From Lachancea dasiensis (lineage: Eukaryota > Ascomycota > Saccharomycetes > Saccharomycetales > Saccharomycetaceae): DNA of 64,000 nucleotides. Numbering within the stretch: the first letter of the stretch is position 1; each line of letters starts with the position of its first letter. A program made the translations under genes and the position numbers. Where the stretch lies: assembly GCA_900074725.1 (NCBI GenBank), contig LT598458.1, forward strand, positions 1,116,001-1,180,000, given 5' to 3'. The notes beneath the pieces are model-generated. The model was not told where the DNA came from, made no database searches, and saw only the letters and a program-made list of their open reading frames with translations. Below, in pieces: positions 1 through 9,769 of this stretch.

Positions 1-511
1 CTCGTCCATAATGCTAGATCTCAGGTCTCGAATTTCAGCAACCATTAACCTCAAATTGTGGAAACACCCTTTGCAACAGTCAAACGGTTGAGAGGTTTCT
101 GACTGCTTGTGGGCCCTTAAAATCTGTCTGTTTCAATCCAAAACATCTGTTAGCAGTCGGAGACTTTTGACATATCCCCGGAAGTTTTATAAAAGTCTGG
201 AAGGTCGGAAACTCACCGAAAACATTCTCGAAGGACATTTGGGAAGGAGAGTCTGCGGCACTGGTTTCCCATCTAACAAATCCCAATTTCATCTGTGTGT
301 GAAATCCGCAGTAAGTGGGTTACGAGAGAGAAACTGATAGCCCAATACCAGACCATTTCAAATCACTTATTCTCATTGAGCCCTTGAGTTGACAGGAAGC
401 AGTGAGTGGAAAGTCAATCCTTCAACGGGCTTTTAGATCGTTCGCATACCTTAACAGTGTTTTATTCTCCAAACGGTACAGGGAACCTTAATAGTTCCCT
501 CGACTAATGAG
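1..511. other. STE12 upstream region
   Basis: No convincing gene is seen here; the two short overlapping reading frames on opposite strands look like chance. The stretch is the promoter side of STE12 and holds one exact pheromone response element (listed separately). The upstream neighbour lies outside the window. Confidence 0.5.
129..135 (-). promoter_or_regulatory. Pheromone response element (Ste12 site)
   Basis: TGTTTCA on the plus strand is the reverse complement of the Ste12 consensus TGAAACA, about 380 bp upstream of the STE12 start. STE12 controls its own expression in S. cerevisiae, so a Ste12 site here suggests conserved autoregulation. A single 7-mer can occur by chance. Confidence 0.4.
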
Positions 512-2641
512 ATGCCTGTAATGCAGACCTCCCATGCTCAAGAAGAGGTAATCAAGACGCACAAGAACGGTCAGCTACAACACACAACTGCTCATGATGA
601 TGTGGAAGAGACTTTGAGGCTAATTGAAGACATTAAGTTCTTCCTGGCCACGGCACCTGCCAATTGGCAAGAAAACCAAATAATTCGCCGATATTATCTG
701 AACAACGATCAAGGCTTTGTCTCTTGCGTCTTCTGGAATAATCTATACTATATTACAGGTACCGACATTGTCAAATGTTGTGTGTACCGCATGCAAAAGT
801 TCGGCCGCGAGGTACTAGATCGTAAAAAATTCGAGGAAGGTATATTTTCCGATCTTCGGCACCTCAAATGTGGAGTAGACGCCACTCTAGAGGTTCCAAA
901 GTCTGAATTTTTATCTTTTCTTTTCAAGAATATGTGCTTGAAGACACAGAAAAAGCAGAAGGTGTTCTTCTGGTTTAGTGTTCCGCACGACAAACTGTTT
1001 GCGGATGCTCTTGAACGAGATTTGAAGAGACAAGTCGCAAGCCAACTCCCTACCACGAGAGCAGTGCGTGAACCGGCCCTCTCCTTTGCATATGACGATA
1101 AGTCAGGTTTATCACTCTATGATCAGCTCCTTAAACACATGGATGGCCAGCGAAACAATTTTAGCAACCACTCAACAGTTGATTCCTCGCCTTATTCCAA
1201 CATCCTTGCGACCACATCTGCAGATTCTCCCAAACAATCAATTAATTTTGCTGATGTCGAAGCAGCGACCACTGATACCGTGGTAGAACGCTCGGAACAC
1301 ATCAAAGACGAGAATGTAGACCTTGAGCAAGATCCTGTGAATGATCTGTCATCCAAATATGTTACTCAAAGTTTAGTACTAGATCCAGCACACGCCTCGC
1401 CCGACGCGTTGAACTTGGATGTAACACCAGAAGCCAACGGCTTCACAAAGGATAATGATGACGAGGATGATTTCCCATTAGACTACTTCCCAGTTGAAGT
1501 CGAATACCCCGGACAACAGCCCCTCAAATCAGGTATGAGTTCAATGTACTTTGATAATGATTTTGATGCTGCATATGTACCTCTCTCCGCTATTCCTCCT
1601 GTCTCAGCTGGATTTTTCGAGAATTCGTATTTCCCTGAAGAGGTTTCGTTTGGAGCGGCGCCCTTAGCTTCGGCAGCCCATCTTACGTTTCAAATACCTC
1701 CTCCAATGACCGCTGCACATTCCCAGTTTGTGACTAATGGAGACTACTACGCATCGTATGCAAGGGATCAAGAAGAACGTTTGGCTGATAATTTGTCTCC
1801 TGGGCCGGATCGAGAAAAATATGACAACGAGGAGTTCTTGGGGCTCAGCAAAGGCTTAAAACTGGGCCATGCATACCATAGGCCCGGTTTGGATAGTAGG
1901 ACTCATAATGGCTTGTATCATCCGAGATATGTTTACCCTTCTATGGAAATGTCACCAGGAACGCTTGACCCTCATATGACAAGGAGTTACAGTGCTGAAG
2001 ATTATCTATCCGATAACGCTGCGCTATATGAAGCTTACCCTACGGGGTCGTACGTCCCACCATCAAGTAAGCCTTACACGCCAGGCTATCGGTTGACACC
2101 TATTGCTTCAGCCACACCATTCGTAAGCGTCGGCCAATTTGGAAGTAAGCATGTGGTTCCTCCTTCTACAAAGAGCTATCCCATGAATCCCTATTATCAA
2201 TCGTCTCCCAGTTTCCAGCGCTGGGGTAATGTACATGGCTACCTCAGGGGATTTCCTTCCATTCAAGCAACGTCAGCTCCCCAGGGAAGTTCTATAAACA
2301 TGCAAATGCCAAACTCTGCTTCAAATCTCTATTTCAATAAATCTGGTATGGTTCATAAGCCTTCCTCAAAAGCACCTAATCAAAGACCTCGTTTTAAAAA
2401 CGCCCAGCAGGCTTCACTGTTAGCTAACTTGAACCATCGCCTTGCCAGTAAGGATGGTGTCAGTGCTGTTGCAGGAAGTAGCTCTATAAGACCATCCGAA
2501 TTGGGTTCGGTAGAGGTAAATGACATGAATGACATCAAAACAAAAAGCACAAGCGGTCGAAAGCAAGCTGAAACGACTTGCGATAATTTAAAGAGTGGAC
2601 TGACTAAGGATGAAGACGAAAAGGCCTTCTTAGGTCAGTGA
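512..2641 (+). CDS. STE12: Ste12 transcription factor (mating and filamentation)
   Basis: This 709-residue protein is the end-point transcription factor of the pheromone/filamentation MAPK pathways and acts in the nucleus on TGAAACA elements. Residues about 30-175 form the fungal STE homeodomain-like DNA-binding domain, with the near-invariant stretches NWQENQIIRRYYLN, VSCVFWNNLYYITGTDIVKC and MCLKTQKKQKVFFWFSVPHD. A second conserved patch, DFPLDYFPVEVEYP (about 320-335), matches the central regulatory region of S. cerevisiae Ste12 (688 aa). The C-terminal half is low in complexity and rich in Pro, Ser and Tyr. The ATG at 512 is used; a second ATG three codons later is equally possible. The neighbour IPI1 follows STE12 in S. 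cerevisiae too (YHR084W-YHR085W), with RQC1 inserted between them here. Identity is very secure. Confidence 0.97.
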   Translation: MPVMQTSHAQEEVIKTHKNGQLQHTTAHDDVEETLRLIEDIKFFLATAPANWQENQIIRRYYLNNDQGFVSCVFWNNLYYITGTDIVKCCVYRMQKFGREVLDRKKFEEGIFSDLRHLKCGVDATLEVPKSEFLSFLFKNMCLKTQKKQKVFFWFSVPHDKLFADALERDLKRQVASQLPTTRAVREPALSFAYDDKSGLSLYDQLLKHMDGQRNNFSNHSTVDSSPYSNILATTSADSPKQSINFADVEAATTDTVVERSEHIKDENVDLEQDPVNDLSSKYVTQSLVLDPAHASPDALNLDVTPEANGFTKDNDDEDDFPLDYFPVEVEYPGQQPLKSGMSSMYFDNDFDAAYVPLSAIPPVSAGFFENSYFPEEVSFGAAPLASAAHLTFQIPPPMTAAHSQFVTNGDYYASYARDQEERLADNLSPGPDREKYDNEEFLGLSKGLKLGHAYHRPGLDSRTHNGLYHPRYVYPSMEMSPGTLDPHMTRSYSAEDYLSDNAALYEAYPTGSYVPPSSKPYTPGYRLTPIASATPFVSVGQFGSKHVVPPSTKSYPMNPYYQSSPSFQRWGNVHGYLRGFPSIQATSAPQGSSINMQMPNSASNLYFNKSGMVHKPSSKAPNQRPRFKNAQQASLLANLNHRLASKDGVSAVAGSSSIRPSELGSVEVNDMNDIKTKSTSGRKQAETTCDNLKSGLTKDEDEKAFLGQ

Positions 2642-2732
2642 CCATTTGTAAAGATGAACATTGATCACTAGCATTGGTATAGAATTCAGGTTGCTTTAGT
2701 TAGCGTATGTATCATTAATATCTTATTTCGCG

Positions 2733-4916
2733 TTACTCATCAATGCCAGCGTTGGGATTTTCTTGAAGAAACTGCTCGAGCGACATTTGCGTGATTTGAT
2801 TGATAAGGTTTTCATCTTGCATCATTTCAAGTCTTGTCATATTGAGGTCATTTTCGCTGATGAATGATTTAGCAGATTCAATTAACTCCTCAGTTTCCCG
2901 CCCATGAGGTTCTGGCGGCAGAACGTCGAATTCGTAAACTTCGCGCTCCGACCAGATTTCCTCAGGAATGCAAGCCATCAATGGAGACTCTTGTGATAAA
3001 ACGGCAAATCGCAATAAGTTAACCATATATCCTCCCAAGAAAAAGGGGTTCTCGGATTTTACATTGTTTGCTGCCGACACTTGGATCGCTCCCGCTTTGT
3101 ATTCGTCAATAACCACCTTTATTTGATCGCCCAAGAATTTCAACTCCGTTCCTCCCCACAAAACTTTCATTCTGATCAAATACGCCTTCACTTCCAAAGC
3201 AGAGTTGGGCGACTCTTCTGGAAGTTGTAGTCCATTCAAGTACGAGCTATCGCCCAATGCTCCCTGAACAAATATAGATGTGAGTGATTCTGGGTATTGT
3301 TGAAAAGCTTTCTTGATCTCTAACTTAGCTTCATCTATCCTATCAAGTTTCAGGTATGAAAGAACGAATCCGAGAGACATTCCCAAAGTATACCATTCCT
3401 TATAAGTGTTGATAAGAGCTGAGTTTGCGAGTTTAATCATGTAGCCGTACTCTTTATTCATTAGCAAATAGTGATCGATGAAATACCTGCAGCCGAGAGG
3501 ATCCTCTAGCGGAGACAGTGACCACAACACTTTGCACCATTCACTTGCAGTAGAGACAGCACCTCTCTGGGAAAGAATTTGAATATAACGGAAAATGGCT
3601 GAATAGAACTGTCTGTTGTAAAAATAAATGAATGGAAGCTGACAGGCCGTCCCATTAAAAGTGATGTGAGCTCTCAATGCGCGATCAAATACAAAGAGGG
3701 CCCTTTCTACCAGCCCGTTACTGTTGGTCTTCTCACCCTGTCTGACGAAGATCAAAGCGACTTGAAGAAGGGAGGGTACATGATAGGGGAATTTGGTTGA
3801 AATGAGATTGATTAAAGCCTCGTGGTCAGGATGTAGCACGACACTCATGTAGAATTCGGTCATAGCTTTCCGATTGAGATCCGCATTGGATGGCTCGAAC
3901 TTGTAGAAATTTATCCCTACTTTCTCCAACTTCCTACAGGTAGTCTCAATCTCGTCCATCCAGTCCTGGGGCCTTTGCCATGCATTCCACTCTCTAACTT
4001 CTTCCTGCGATAGCTGGCAGATTGTGAACTCTCCGCGAGCAGTAGGGATCCAATCATTGCGAATTTTTGTGAAGGCAAGACGTCTAACGGTCGACCCGTT
4101 GGGCACAGTTTTGTGATCCTTACCACCCCAATTACGAACCATGCTCTTGAGCTTATCTATTTGCCTCATGACCTGCGGCGAAACATGAGTGGACGTCATG
4201 GAGTCCACATCAGCCAGAGATTCAGCTGATAGGTCTCCAAATAAAAGTTTATACTCGTAATCTGGGTTTAGCTTTTTCATGTCAATGGAACCAAAAATAC
4301 GAGAAAGCTCTGAATAAGACCTAAAATGCGTGAACCCTGGATCTGTAACCATTGTTACTCTCCCCTTCTGTCGGTATGTGAATTGTTCTTCTTCTTCTTC
4401 TTCTTCATTTGCAGTGTCATAGTCAAAGTCTGACCCGCTAGAGTGTCCAACGTGCACATCTGCCGATTTTTCCTTGTCCTCCAAGTCTCGTTTTTGGAAT
4501 TGCTTGATGATTTGGTCGAGTTCTTCGTCCGTGCCGCTCCCCTCTCTCAAATCGGTGTGCTTCTCCGGGTGTTTTTTGGTGTTCTTATTAGCTCTCTTCT
4601 TTTTCTTCTTATTCCTCGACGTCTTTTTGCTCTGTGTCTTCCCTGCAGACTGCTTTGAATCTGGAATGGCGGTGGTAGCAGGCACATGAGTACCAAAGGC
4701 TTCATTAGTTTGACCATTATCGCTACTTTCCTTCTCCTGTTCATCATCATCTTCATCGTCACCTTCTCCCATGAGGGCGAACATGTTCACTGGTGTCTTT
4801 GTCCTAACAGCATTATAATCAACGTCAGTCTCCTCTTCATCAGCACCAGGAGCTAAAGTGGCCAGTGTGTCCTCTAAACTATTTTTCTGAAGTCTTCTCA
4901 GCGCTCGGGAGCTCAT
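2733..4916 (-). CDS. RQC1: Rqc1, ribosome quality control complex subunit (TCF25 family)
   Basis: The 727-residue protein matches YDR333C/Rqc1 (723 aa), the TCF25-like subunit that works with Rqc2 and the E3 ligase Ltn1 on stalled 60S subunits in the cytosol and promotes extraction of the nascent chain by Cdc48. It starts MSSRALRRLQ, followed by an acidic stretch, a strongly Lys-rich segment (about 95-120) and another acidic run before the helical TCF25 domain (about 190-660). Family landmarks include the FYKFEPS segment and the region around LPFIYFYNRQFYSAIFRYIQ. It converges with STE12 (91 bp apart) and diverges from IPI1 across a 305-bp promoter with PAC and RRPE motifs. S. cerevisiae RQC1 lies next to SWR1 on chromosome IV; here those two loci are separated by YHR085-086 orthologues. 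Confidence 0.95.
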   Translation of the reverse strand: MSSRALRRLQKNSLEDTLATLAPGADEEETDVDYNAVRTKTPVNMFALMGEGDDEDDDEQEKESSDNGQTNEAFGTHVPATTAIPDSKQSAGKTQSKKTSRNKKKKKRANKNTKKHPEKHTDLREGSGTDEELDQIIKQFQKRDLEDKEKSADVHVGHSSGSDFDYDTANEEEEEEEQFTYRQKGRVTMVTDPGFTHFRSYSELSRIFGSIDMKKLNPDYEYKLLFGDLSAESLADVDSMTSTHVSPQVMRQIDKLKSMVRNWGGKDHKTVPNGSTVRRLAFTKIRNDWIPTARGEFTICQLSQEEVREWNAWQRPQDWMDEIETTCRKLEKVGINFYKFEPSNADLNRKAMTEFYMSVVLHPDHEALINLISTKFPYHVPSLLQVALIFVRQGEKTNSNGLVERALFVFDRALRAHITFNGTACQLPFIYFYNRQFYSAIFRYIQILSQRGAVSTASEWCKVLWSLSPLEDPLGCRYFIDHYLLMNKEYGYMIKLANSALINTYKEWYTLGMSLGFVLSYLKLDRIDEAKLEIKKAFQQYPESLTSIFVQGALGDSSYLNGLQLPEESPNSALEVKAYLIRMKVLWGGTELKFLGDQIKVVIDEYKAGAIQVSAANNVKSENPFFLGGYMVNLLRFAVLSQESPLMACIPEEIWSEREVYEFDVLPPEPHGRETEELIESAKSFISENDLNMTRLEMMQDENLINQITQMSLEQFLQENPNAGIDE

Positions 4917-5000
4917 GATGGATCAGAATTCTTGGATTTGAGCATGGTTATTGATGCACTATTCTCACTTTACTATTGCTTAATCTTATATTTAATGTTA

Positions 5001-5021
5001 TGAAAAATTTCAGCTCATCGC
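5001..5021. promoter_or_regulatory. RRPE plus PAC, RQC1/IPI1 divergent promoter
   Basis: TGAAAAATTT (5001-5010) is an exact RRPE (Stb3-type), followed at once by AGCTCATCGC (5012-5021), the exact reverse complement of the PAC box GCGATGAGCT (Dot6/Tod6 site). The pair sits between the divergent genes RQC1 (start 85 bp away) and IPI1 (start about 200 bp away). The pairing and spacing are typical of ribosome-biogenesis promoters in budding yeasts. Confidence 0.85.
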
Positions 5022-5221
5022 CTCCTGGTGCACATTCAAAATCCTAAAAACTCTACAAAATCCCAACACTTGAAGATCCAGAGAACCAGTTTAGACTGCT
5101 ATAGCCCAGAATCACTTCCAAGCAATTTAATCACAACGTATCTTAGTGGATTCCCTGGATTGATATTTTGTGTGAGATTTCGGTCATCTATTAAGCTCAT
5201 AGCTACACTAATCAAACCACA

Positions 5222-6295
5222 ATGGCTAAAAAGAAGACTCTTAAGCAGCAGGACTTCCAGAAGAAAAAGCTCAAAGTTGGTAAGCCCAAGCAAGCTGCAA
5301 GCAATGCAACCGATACCTCTTTCACGGCACGGATGATATCGCTGCCGAACCAGCCAAAAATCAAGACACCTGGGTTGAGCAATAATACTTCGGACAATGG
5401 CAGTCAGCGGATGGAAGCGGATATTTTGAAACGGCTTTCGCTCTGTAAGCACCACAGTGCGACGACAAGGAAGGAAACCTTGGTATATTTCAAACAAGCG
5501 GTACCGAAGATTATCAATACGAAATGTATCACTCCGATGTTAAACAGTTGTCTGCCGTTGATATGCGACGACGACGCACAAGTGAGAAATGCTTTGTTGG
5601 AACTTTTTGATGAGATAGGGCAGCATGACCAGAATGTTTTGCGGTTGCACAGTCGAGCCTTGGTACTGTTTATTAACAGCGGAATGACACACATTGTTCC
5701 GGCAGTTCAGCGCGACTCAGGAAAGTTTTTGAAGTGCGCAGTCCGCTACTGCGGGGACGAGTTGGTGCGCAATTCGTGGGTGAAGATGCTGAAGGGGCTT
5801 TTTGGGGTTCTGGGGTGGGCCGTCGACGTCTCCAGAACCAATAACAGTGTCAGCATGGGTGTGAAGAGTGCCAGTGTAGTCAGTATGAATAGTGCTAAGG
5901 CCAAGAGGGCCCAAAAAGTCAACCTCGAAACGCTACTAGATTTCGTTCAGTGTGGATGTATTGAGCCGACGCCCGATGCTACCCTTGAATCGCAACAGGC
6001 GCCCTCTGCGTTCGATAAGTACATTATCCCGAATGTGCCTCAACCATTCCAGCATCTAAAACTTTTTGTCAAGGAACTGAAGAATGAAAAGGCGGGGAAA
6101 GGATCCAAGCTTGACGAACTCGCGAATGTCTCGCTGCAAGATTATCCTGCAAGGCGTGAGGTCCTGGTTGAGCATTTTTTGGAACCCATGCTGCAGAACA
6201 CATCAAGTTTGATAGCTGATGGCGGAGACAGCGGAAAAGTTGCAAACTCTTTGCAAGACACCCTGCACACCATCAAGCAGTTGCATGAATCGTAG
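5222..6295 (+). CDS. IPI1: Ipi1, Rix1-complex component for 60S maturation
   Basis: The 357-residue protein matches YHR085W/Ipi1 (334 aa), an essential member of the Rix1-Ipi1-Ipi3 complex that acts with Rea1 on pre-60S particles and on ITS2 processing in the nucleoplasm. The basic N-terminus (MAKKKTLKQQDFQKKKLKVG) is the Ipi1 hallmark, followed by HEAT-like helical repeats (about 60-200) including the segments SLCKHHSATTRKETLVYF and DDAQVRNALLELFDEIG. The start is the only plausible ATG just after the PAC/RRPE promoter. The neighbour NAM8 downstream keeps the S. cerevisiae order YHR085W-YHR086W. Confidence 0.95.
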   Translation: MAKKKTLKQQDFQKKKLKVGKPKQAASNATDTSFTARMISLPNQPKIKTPGLSNNTSDNGSQRMEADILKRLSLCKHHSATTRKETLVYFKQAVPKIINTKCITPMLNSCLPLICDDDAQVRNALLELFDEIGQHDQNVLRLHSRALVLFINSGMTHIVPAVQRDSGKFLKCAVRYCGDELVRNSWVKMLKGLFGVLGWAVDVSRTNNSVSMGVKSASVVSMNSAKAKRAQKVNLETLLDFVQCGCIEPTPDATLESQQAPSAFDKYIIPNVPQPFQHLKLFVKELKNEKAGKGSKLDELANVSLQDYPARREVLVEHFLEPMLQNTSSLIADGGDSGKVANSLQDTLHTIKQLHES

Positions 6296-7632
6296 TTCGG
6301 AACAAAAGAAGGCGCCATAATCTCAACTAGTCAAATGTGCTCTTGCTAGGGGTGGGACGTTCCTGCTCGTTGAATTCCAAGCATTCGGATATTCGAATTT
6401 CGCAAGAAAATGGCACCATTTTGTCGACAAGAATCCGAGATTTCGTTGATATTCTTTGTTCTTCCCTGTACGAGTACCAAGGCCTCGAGGTCACAAGACG
6501 CATGGTTTGAACTGCGCTTCGACCGGAAGGTCAACCCTCCCAAAACTCTCTTCGAGAGCTCCCTCATCTCTGTTTTTCACCGGTCTGTGCATGAGTCTCT
6601 GCGTCTGGTCGAATAGTCCTGTCATCCAAATGCACGTGACCTCGCGTCATCTACTCGGATGTTTAGGCGATTTTCTACCCGTTTCTCGAGTCCTTCGGTG
6701 AGATTTTTATGGGTTGACCGGTCGCTGGGGGATAGATAGAGTATCTAAACATTGATAGAAACTGGACTAACGGTGGCCTTCGCGACTACTCATCGCGACC
6801 AAAGCTGTTCTGATGAAACTACACAACAAAGTGGCCAACAAAGGGACAAGCTTGGGCCCTTCTCCACCTAAACACAGTATTACTCAACTCTATTGGGTGG
6901 AAAGTACAGGTATACCCTCAGTTCTTCACTTACTGCTTGTTTTGATATTGTGCTGATGTAGTTATCTTTATCGTGTTTAATGCTATAGATATCCACGTTG
7001 GTCGTTTAATGATATCTGTGACGCCCCTGATCAATTTTGTATATCAATAAACACTAGAGTTGGAAGTTCTGAATATATAAAACAAGCAGGAAATCCCAAA
7101 AGCTTGAAGCTTCCCGTGTCTGTGGTAGTAGTCTGGGGTTCACTAACGCTGTACTGCAGTCACCTGCTTAAAACTCTAAGCAGTGGTGCTCCACAATAGC
7201 TGATTGCGTCCCACTGTGGCTACTTCCGCTTGATCAACTATCGCTCAATTTGCTGCCGAAACGTGCGCTTTGATAGCCTTCATACTCCAAACCTAGTTCT
7301 CACCTGCTATCCGGCCTGACCCGATTGAGACACCCCGCGTGTGCTATACTTTCCTATAATCGAACCTGGCGTGGAAACGACAAAGTTCGCCATTTTTCCT
7401 ATTTGATATTGTTGATTTTTGAGTTTCATTTTAGTTTAGGGCATTACGTTGCACCTTTCTTCCATTTTCCTTATTGCAATTAATTCTCTGTTGGTTTCCT
7501 ATTGACTCACGCCATTGGATTCCATAATCTCCTTCTGAGCGAACTTCTTCAAACGTCCTTTAAGAGCGCCCAGTTGTCTGTGTTTTTTTATTTTGGTAAT
7601 TGTTTGAGCTTTTTTAACATTTGCAGGTACAA
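6296..7632. other. IPI1-NAM8 intergenic region
   Basis: This 1.3-kb spacer is long for this genome. The short frames at 6346-6701 overlap on both strands, have no recognisable similarity and look like chance. The last 250 bp are T-rich on the plus strand, ending in a pyrimidine tract and TTTGCAG just before the NAM8 ATG. I see no tRNA and cannot exclude a small non-coding RNA. Confidence 0.4.
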
Positions 7633-8778
7633 ATGTCTTTCAGTTCGTCCTCAAGTTCCTTCCACCAGCCTGGCCCTCACTTCAACAACAGTAATGGTGG
7701 GGGGAGCGACTACACTCACCAACTCCCCGCGGCACACATACATCATGCTTCGACGGACTCCCTGTCCTTAAAGCCAAATTCCCTGTACATGGGGGATCTT
7801 GACCCCAGCTGGGATGAAAATTCAATTCGTAGAATTTGGGCCGCCCTTGGGGAGCCAAATGTTCAAATCAAGTTGATCAGAAGTTCGGGGCCTCTAAGTG
7901 GGAACTCTGGTTATTGTTTTATTGAGTTTTCCTCGCATTTGAATGCGTCAAACGCGCTGTTGAAAAACGGGCTTTTAATTCCTAACACCACAAATAAGTT
8001 TCTCAAACTGAATTGGGCTACATTTGCGACTACTCCTGGCAATGAGCATTCCGTATTTGTAGGTGACTTAGCCCCCAATGTCAGCGAGGCAGAACTCTTT
8101 GAACTTTTCATCTCGCGTTACGCGTCAACTTTGAATGCCAAAATTGTTTTCGACCAAGTAACAGGGGTATCAAAGGGATACGGTTTTGTCAAGTTTGGAC
8201 AGGAGGCAGAACAGCAAAGAGCTCTGGTCGATATGCAAGGCGTTTTTTTGAATGGAAGAGCCATTAGAGTTAGCACGACCTCTAAAAACAGGGTCAAGTA
8301 TGCTCCGCAGCGCCAACAACAGGCGCAGCAACAACCTCAAGGTCAGAACCTACCAAATGCTCATTCTATTATACAACAAACACATTTGCAGAATCAACCG
8401 TCTACCTCACAGCAATTCAACCTTGCGCAAGCGAATAAAAATCAAATACAGTCTCAGTTCATTTATCCTGTTCAGCAACAGCCTTCCTTGACCCAATTTA
8501 CTGACCCAAATAATACTACGGTTTTCATTGGAGGTTTGTCGGCCTTAGTTACTGAAGAAGAACTGCGCGCCTATTTCCAGCCGTTTGGATCTATCGTGTA
8601 TGTAAAAATTCCAATTGGTAAGGGCTGTGGTTTTGTTCAGTATGTTGATAGACTTGCTGCTGAGACGGCTATTGCAAAAATGCAAGGTTTTCCTATTGGA
8701 AACTCAAGAATTAGACTTTCTTGGGGGAGAAGTGCTAAGCAAGCTGTTATCATGCAGCAGGCATTTGTGACTGCCGTG

Positions 8779-8810
<32 letters not shown>

Positions 8811-9318
8811 GCAACAGCAGCAGCAGCAACAGCAGCAACAACAGCAACAACAGCAACAGCAGCAACTGTTTCATAAACAGCAGCAAGAACAGGCCCAATT
8901 AGCTTTTTCTAACTTTCCGTACGAACGACAACCAGTCATGGCATCGTCATACGGCTACTCCAGTACATGGAACTCACTTGGTGGGGGGTATATGTCAACA
9001 GGTGCGGCCACTGCGTCAAGCGCATTGAGCGATTCGGTAACGGGGTCATCAACCTCACTACTGGCTGGCCTCGGTAATTTGGACTACGTAGGGGTCCCGA
9101 CAGATGCAGGCTCCGTCGCGAGTCCATTCACGTACACCCCCACCTACTCGAATTCTCAATCGACAACGCAGGTAAGCGATCAATCGGTTGACGCTAGGGA
9201 GTACGGAATCGCTTCTCATCCAAAATTTCTTGTGCAAGGGAATGAAGTCTACGTGAAAAGCAAGTCAGAGTCCCTAGACAGGTTAGAAAAGGGCAGCAAC
9301 GGTTTTATATTCGCTTAA
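7633..9318 (+). CDS. NAM8: Nam8, U1 snRNP RNA-binding protein with polyglutamine tract
   Basis: The 561-residue protein matches YHR086W/Nam8 (523 aa), a U1 snRNP subunit that helps select weak 5' splice sites, including those of Mer1-activated meiotic introns. Three RRMs are visible. RRM1 is at about 48-130 (LYMGDLDPSWDE, SGYCFIEF), RRM2 at about 140-218 (SVFVGDLAPNVSE, SKGYGFVKF), and RRM3 at about 295-365 (TVFIGGLSALVTEEEL, GCGFVQY). A pure CAG/CAA glutamine run (about 35 residues) follows RRM3. The in-frame TTG at 7621 is not a start; the ATG at 7633 gives MSFSSSS. Its presence next to IPI1 matches S. cerevisiae order. The window also holds an Aquarius-like spliceosomal gene 26 kb away. 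Confidence 0.95.
8778..8875 (+). repeat. CAG/CAA microsatellite (polyQ) in NAM8
   Basis: About 98 bp of alternating CAG and CAA codons encode roughly 32 consecutive glutamines after the third RRM of Nam8. The mixed codon use limits slippage but length polymorphism is likely. The opposite strand reads as a leucine run, which is not a gene. Confidence 0.9.
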
Positions 9319-9697
9319 GGACATACTCCTCAGTATGCTTTGTTACTGTACTAAAAAAACGACTTTTCACTGTCTCAAGCGATCGTAATCGCCATGTGCT
9401 TAACGACATCTTTGCACCAGAATATATTATGGTTCATTTAATTGGTGGAGAACGGCGGACCTCTCTACTTAGACCGCGGCCCACTCGATAGCTAGCCAGG
9501 AAACTTTCAATGTTCAAGATCCATTCTAATAGGCTCTTTACTTATATTACTATGTTCAAATCGATAATAAATTTGCAGCTTAATATTTTGAGACTGTCCA
9601 CATTGGCCGACATAACAGCTAGCGAAGCGGGGCAACCTAGATGTAATTACTTCGTTCCCTTGACTTCACTAATGACATTTTGGAATCCAAAAAAATT
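9319..9697. other. NAM8-tRNA-Asp spacer
   Basis: NAM8 3' flank. No gene, promoter motif or repeat that I can defend is seen. Confidence 0.4.
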
Positions 9698-9769
9698 CTC
9701 CGCGACGGGGAATTGAACCCCGGTCCCGGGCGCGACAAGCCCGAATTCTAGCCACTAAACTATCGCGGA
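9698..9769 (-). tRNA. tD(GUC): tRNA-Asp (GUC)
   Basis: The reverse strand reads a complete 72-nt tRNA: acceptor TCCGCGA pairs with TCGCGGA plus discriminator G, A box TAGTTTAGTGG, anticodon loop CTTGTCGC with anticodon GTC, and T arm GGGGTTCAATTCCCC. It has no intron and closely resembles the S. cerevisiae tD(GUC) gene. Confidence 0.96.

Noticed and set aside
7580-7632. Pyrimidine tract plus TTTGCAG directly before the NAM8 ATG, resembling a 3' splice site
   Set aside because: No GTATGT-type donor or TACTAAC branch point was found upstream; S. cerevisiae NAM8 has no such intron.
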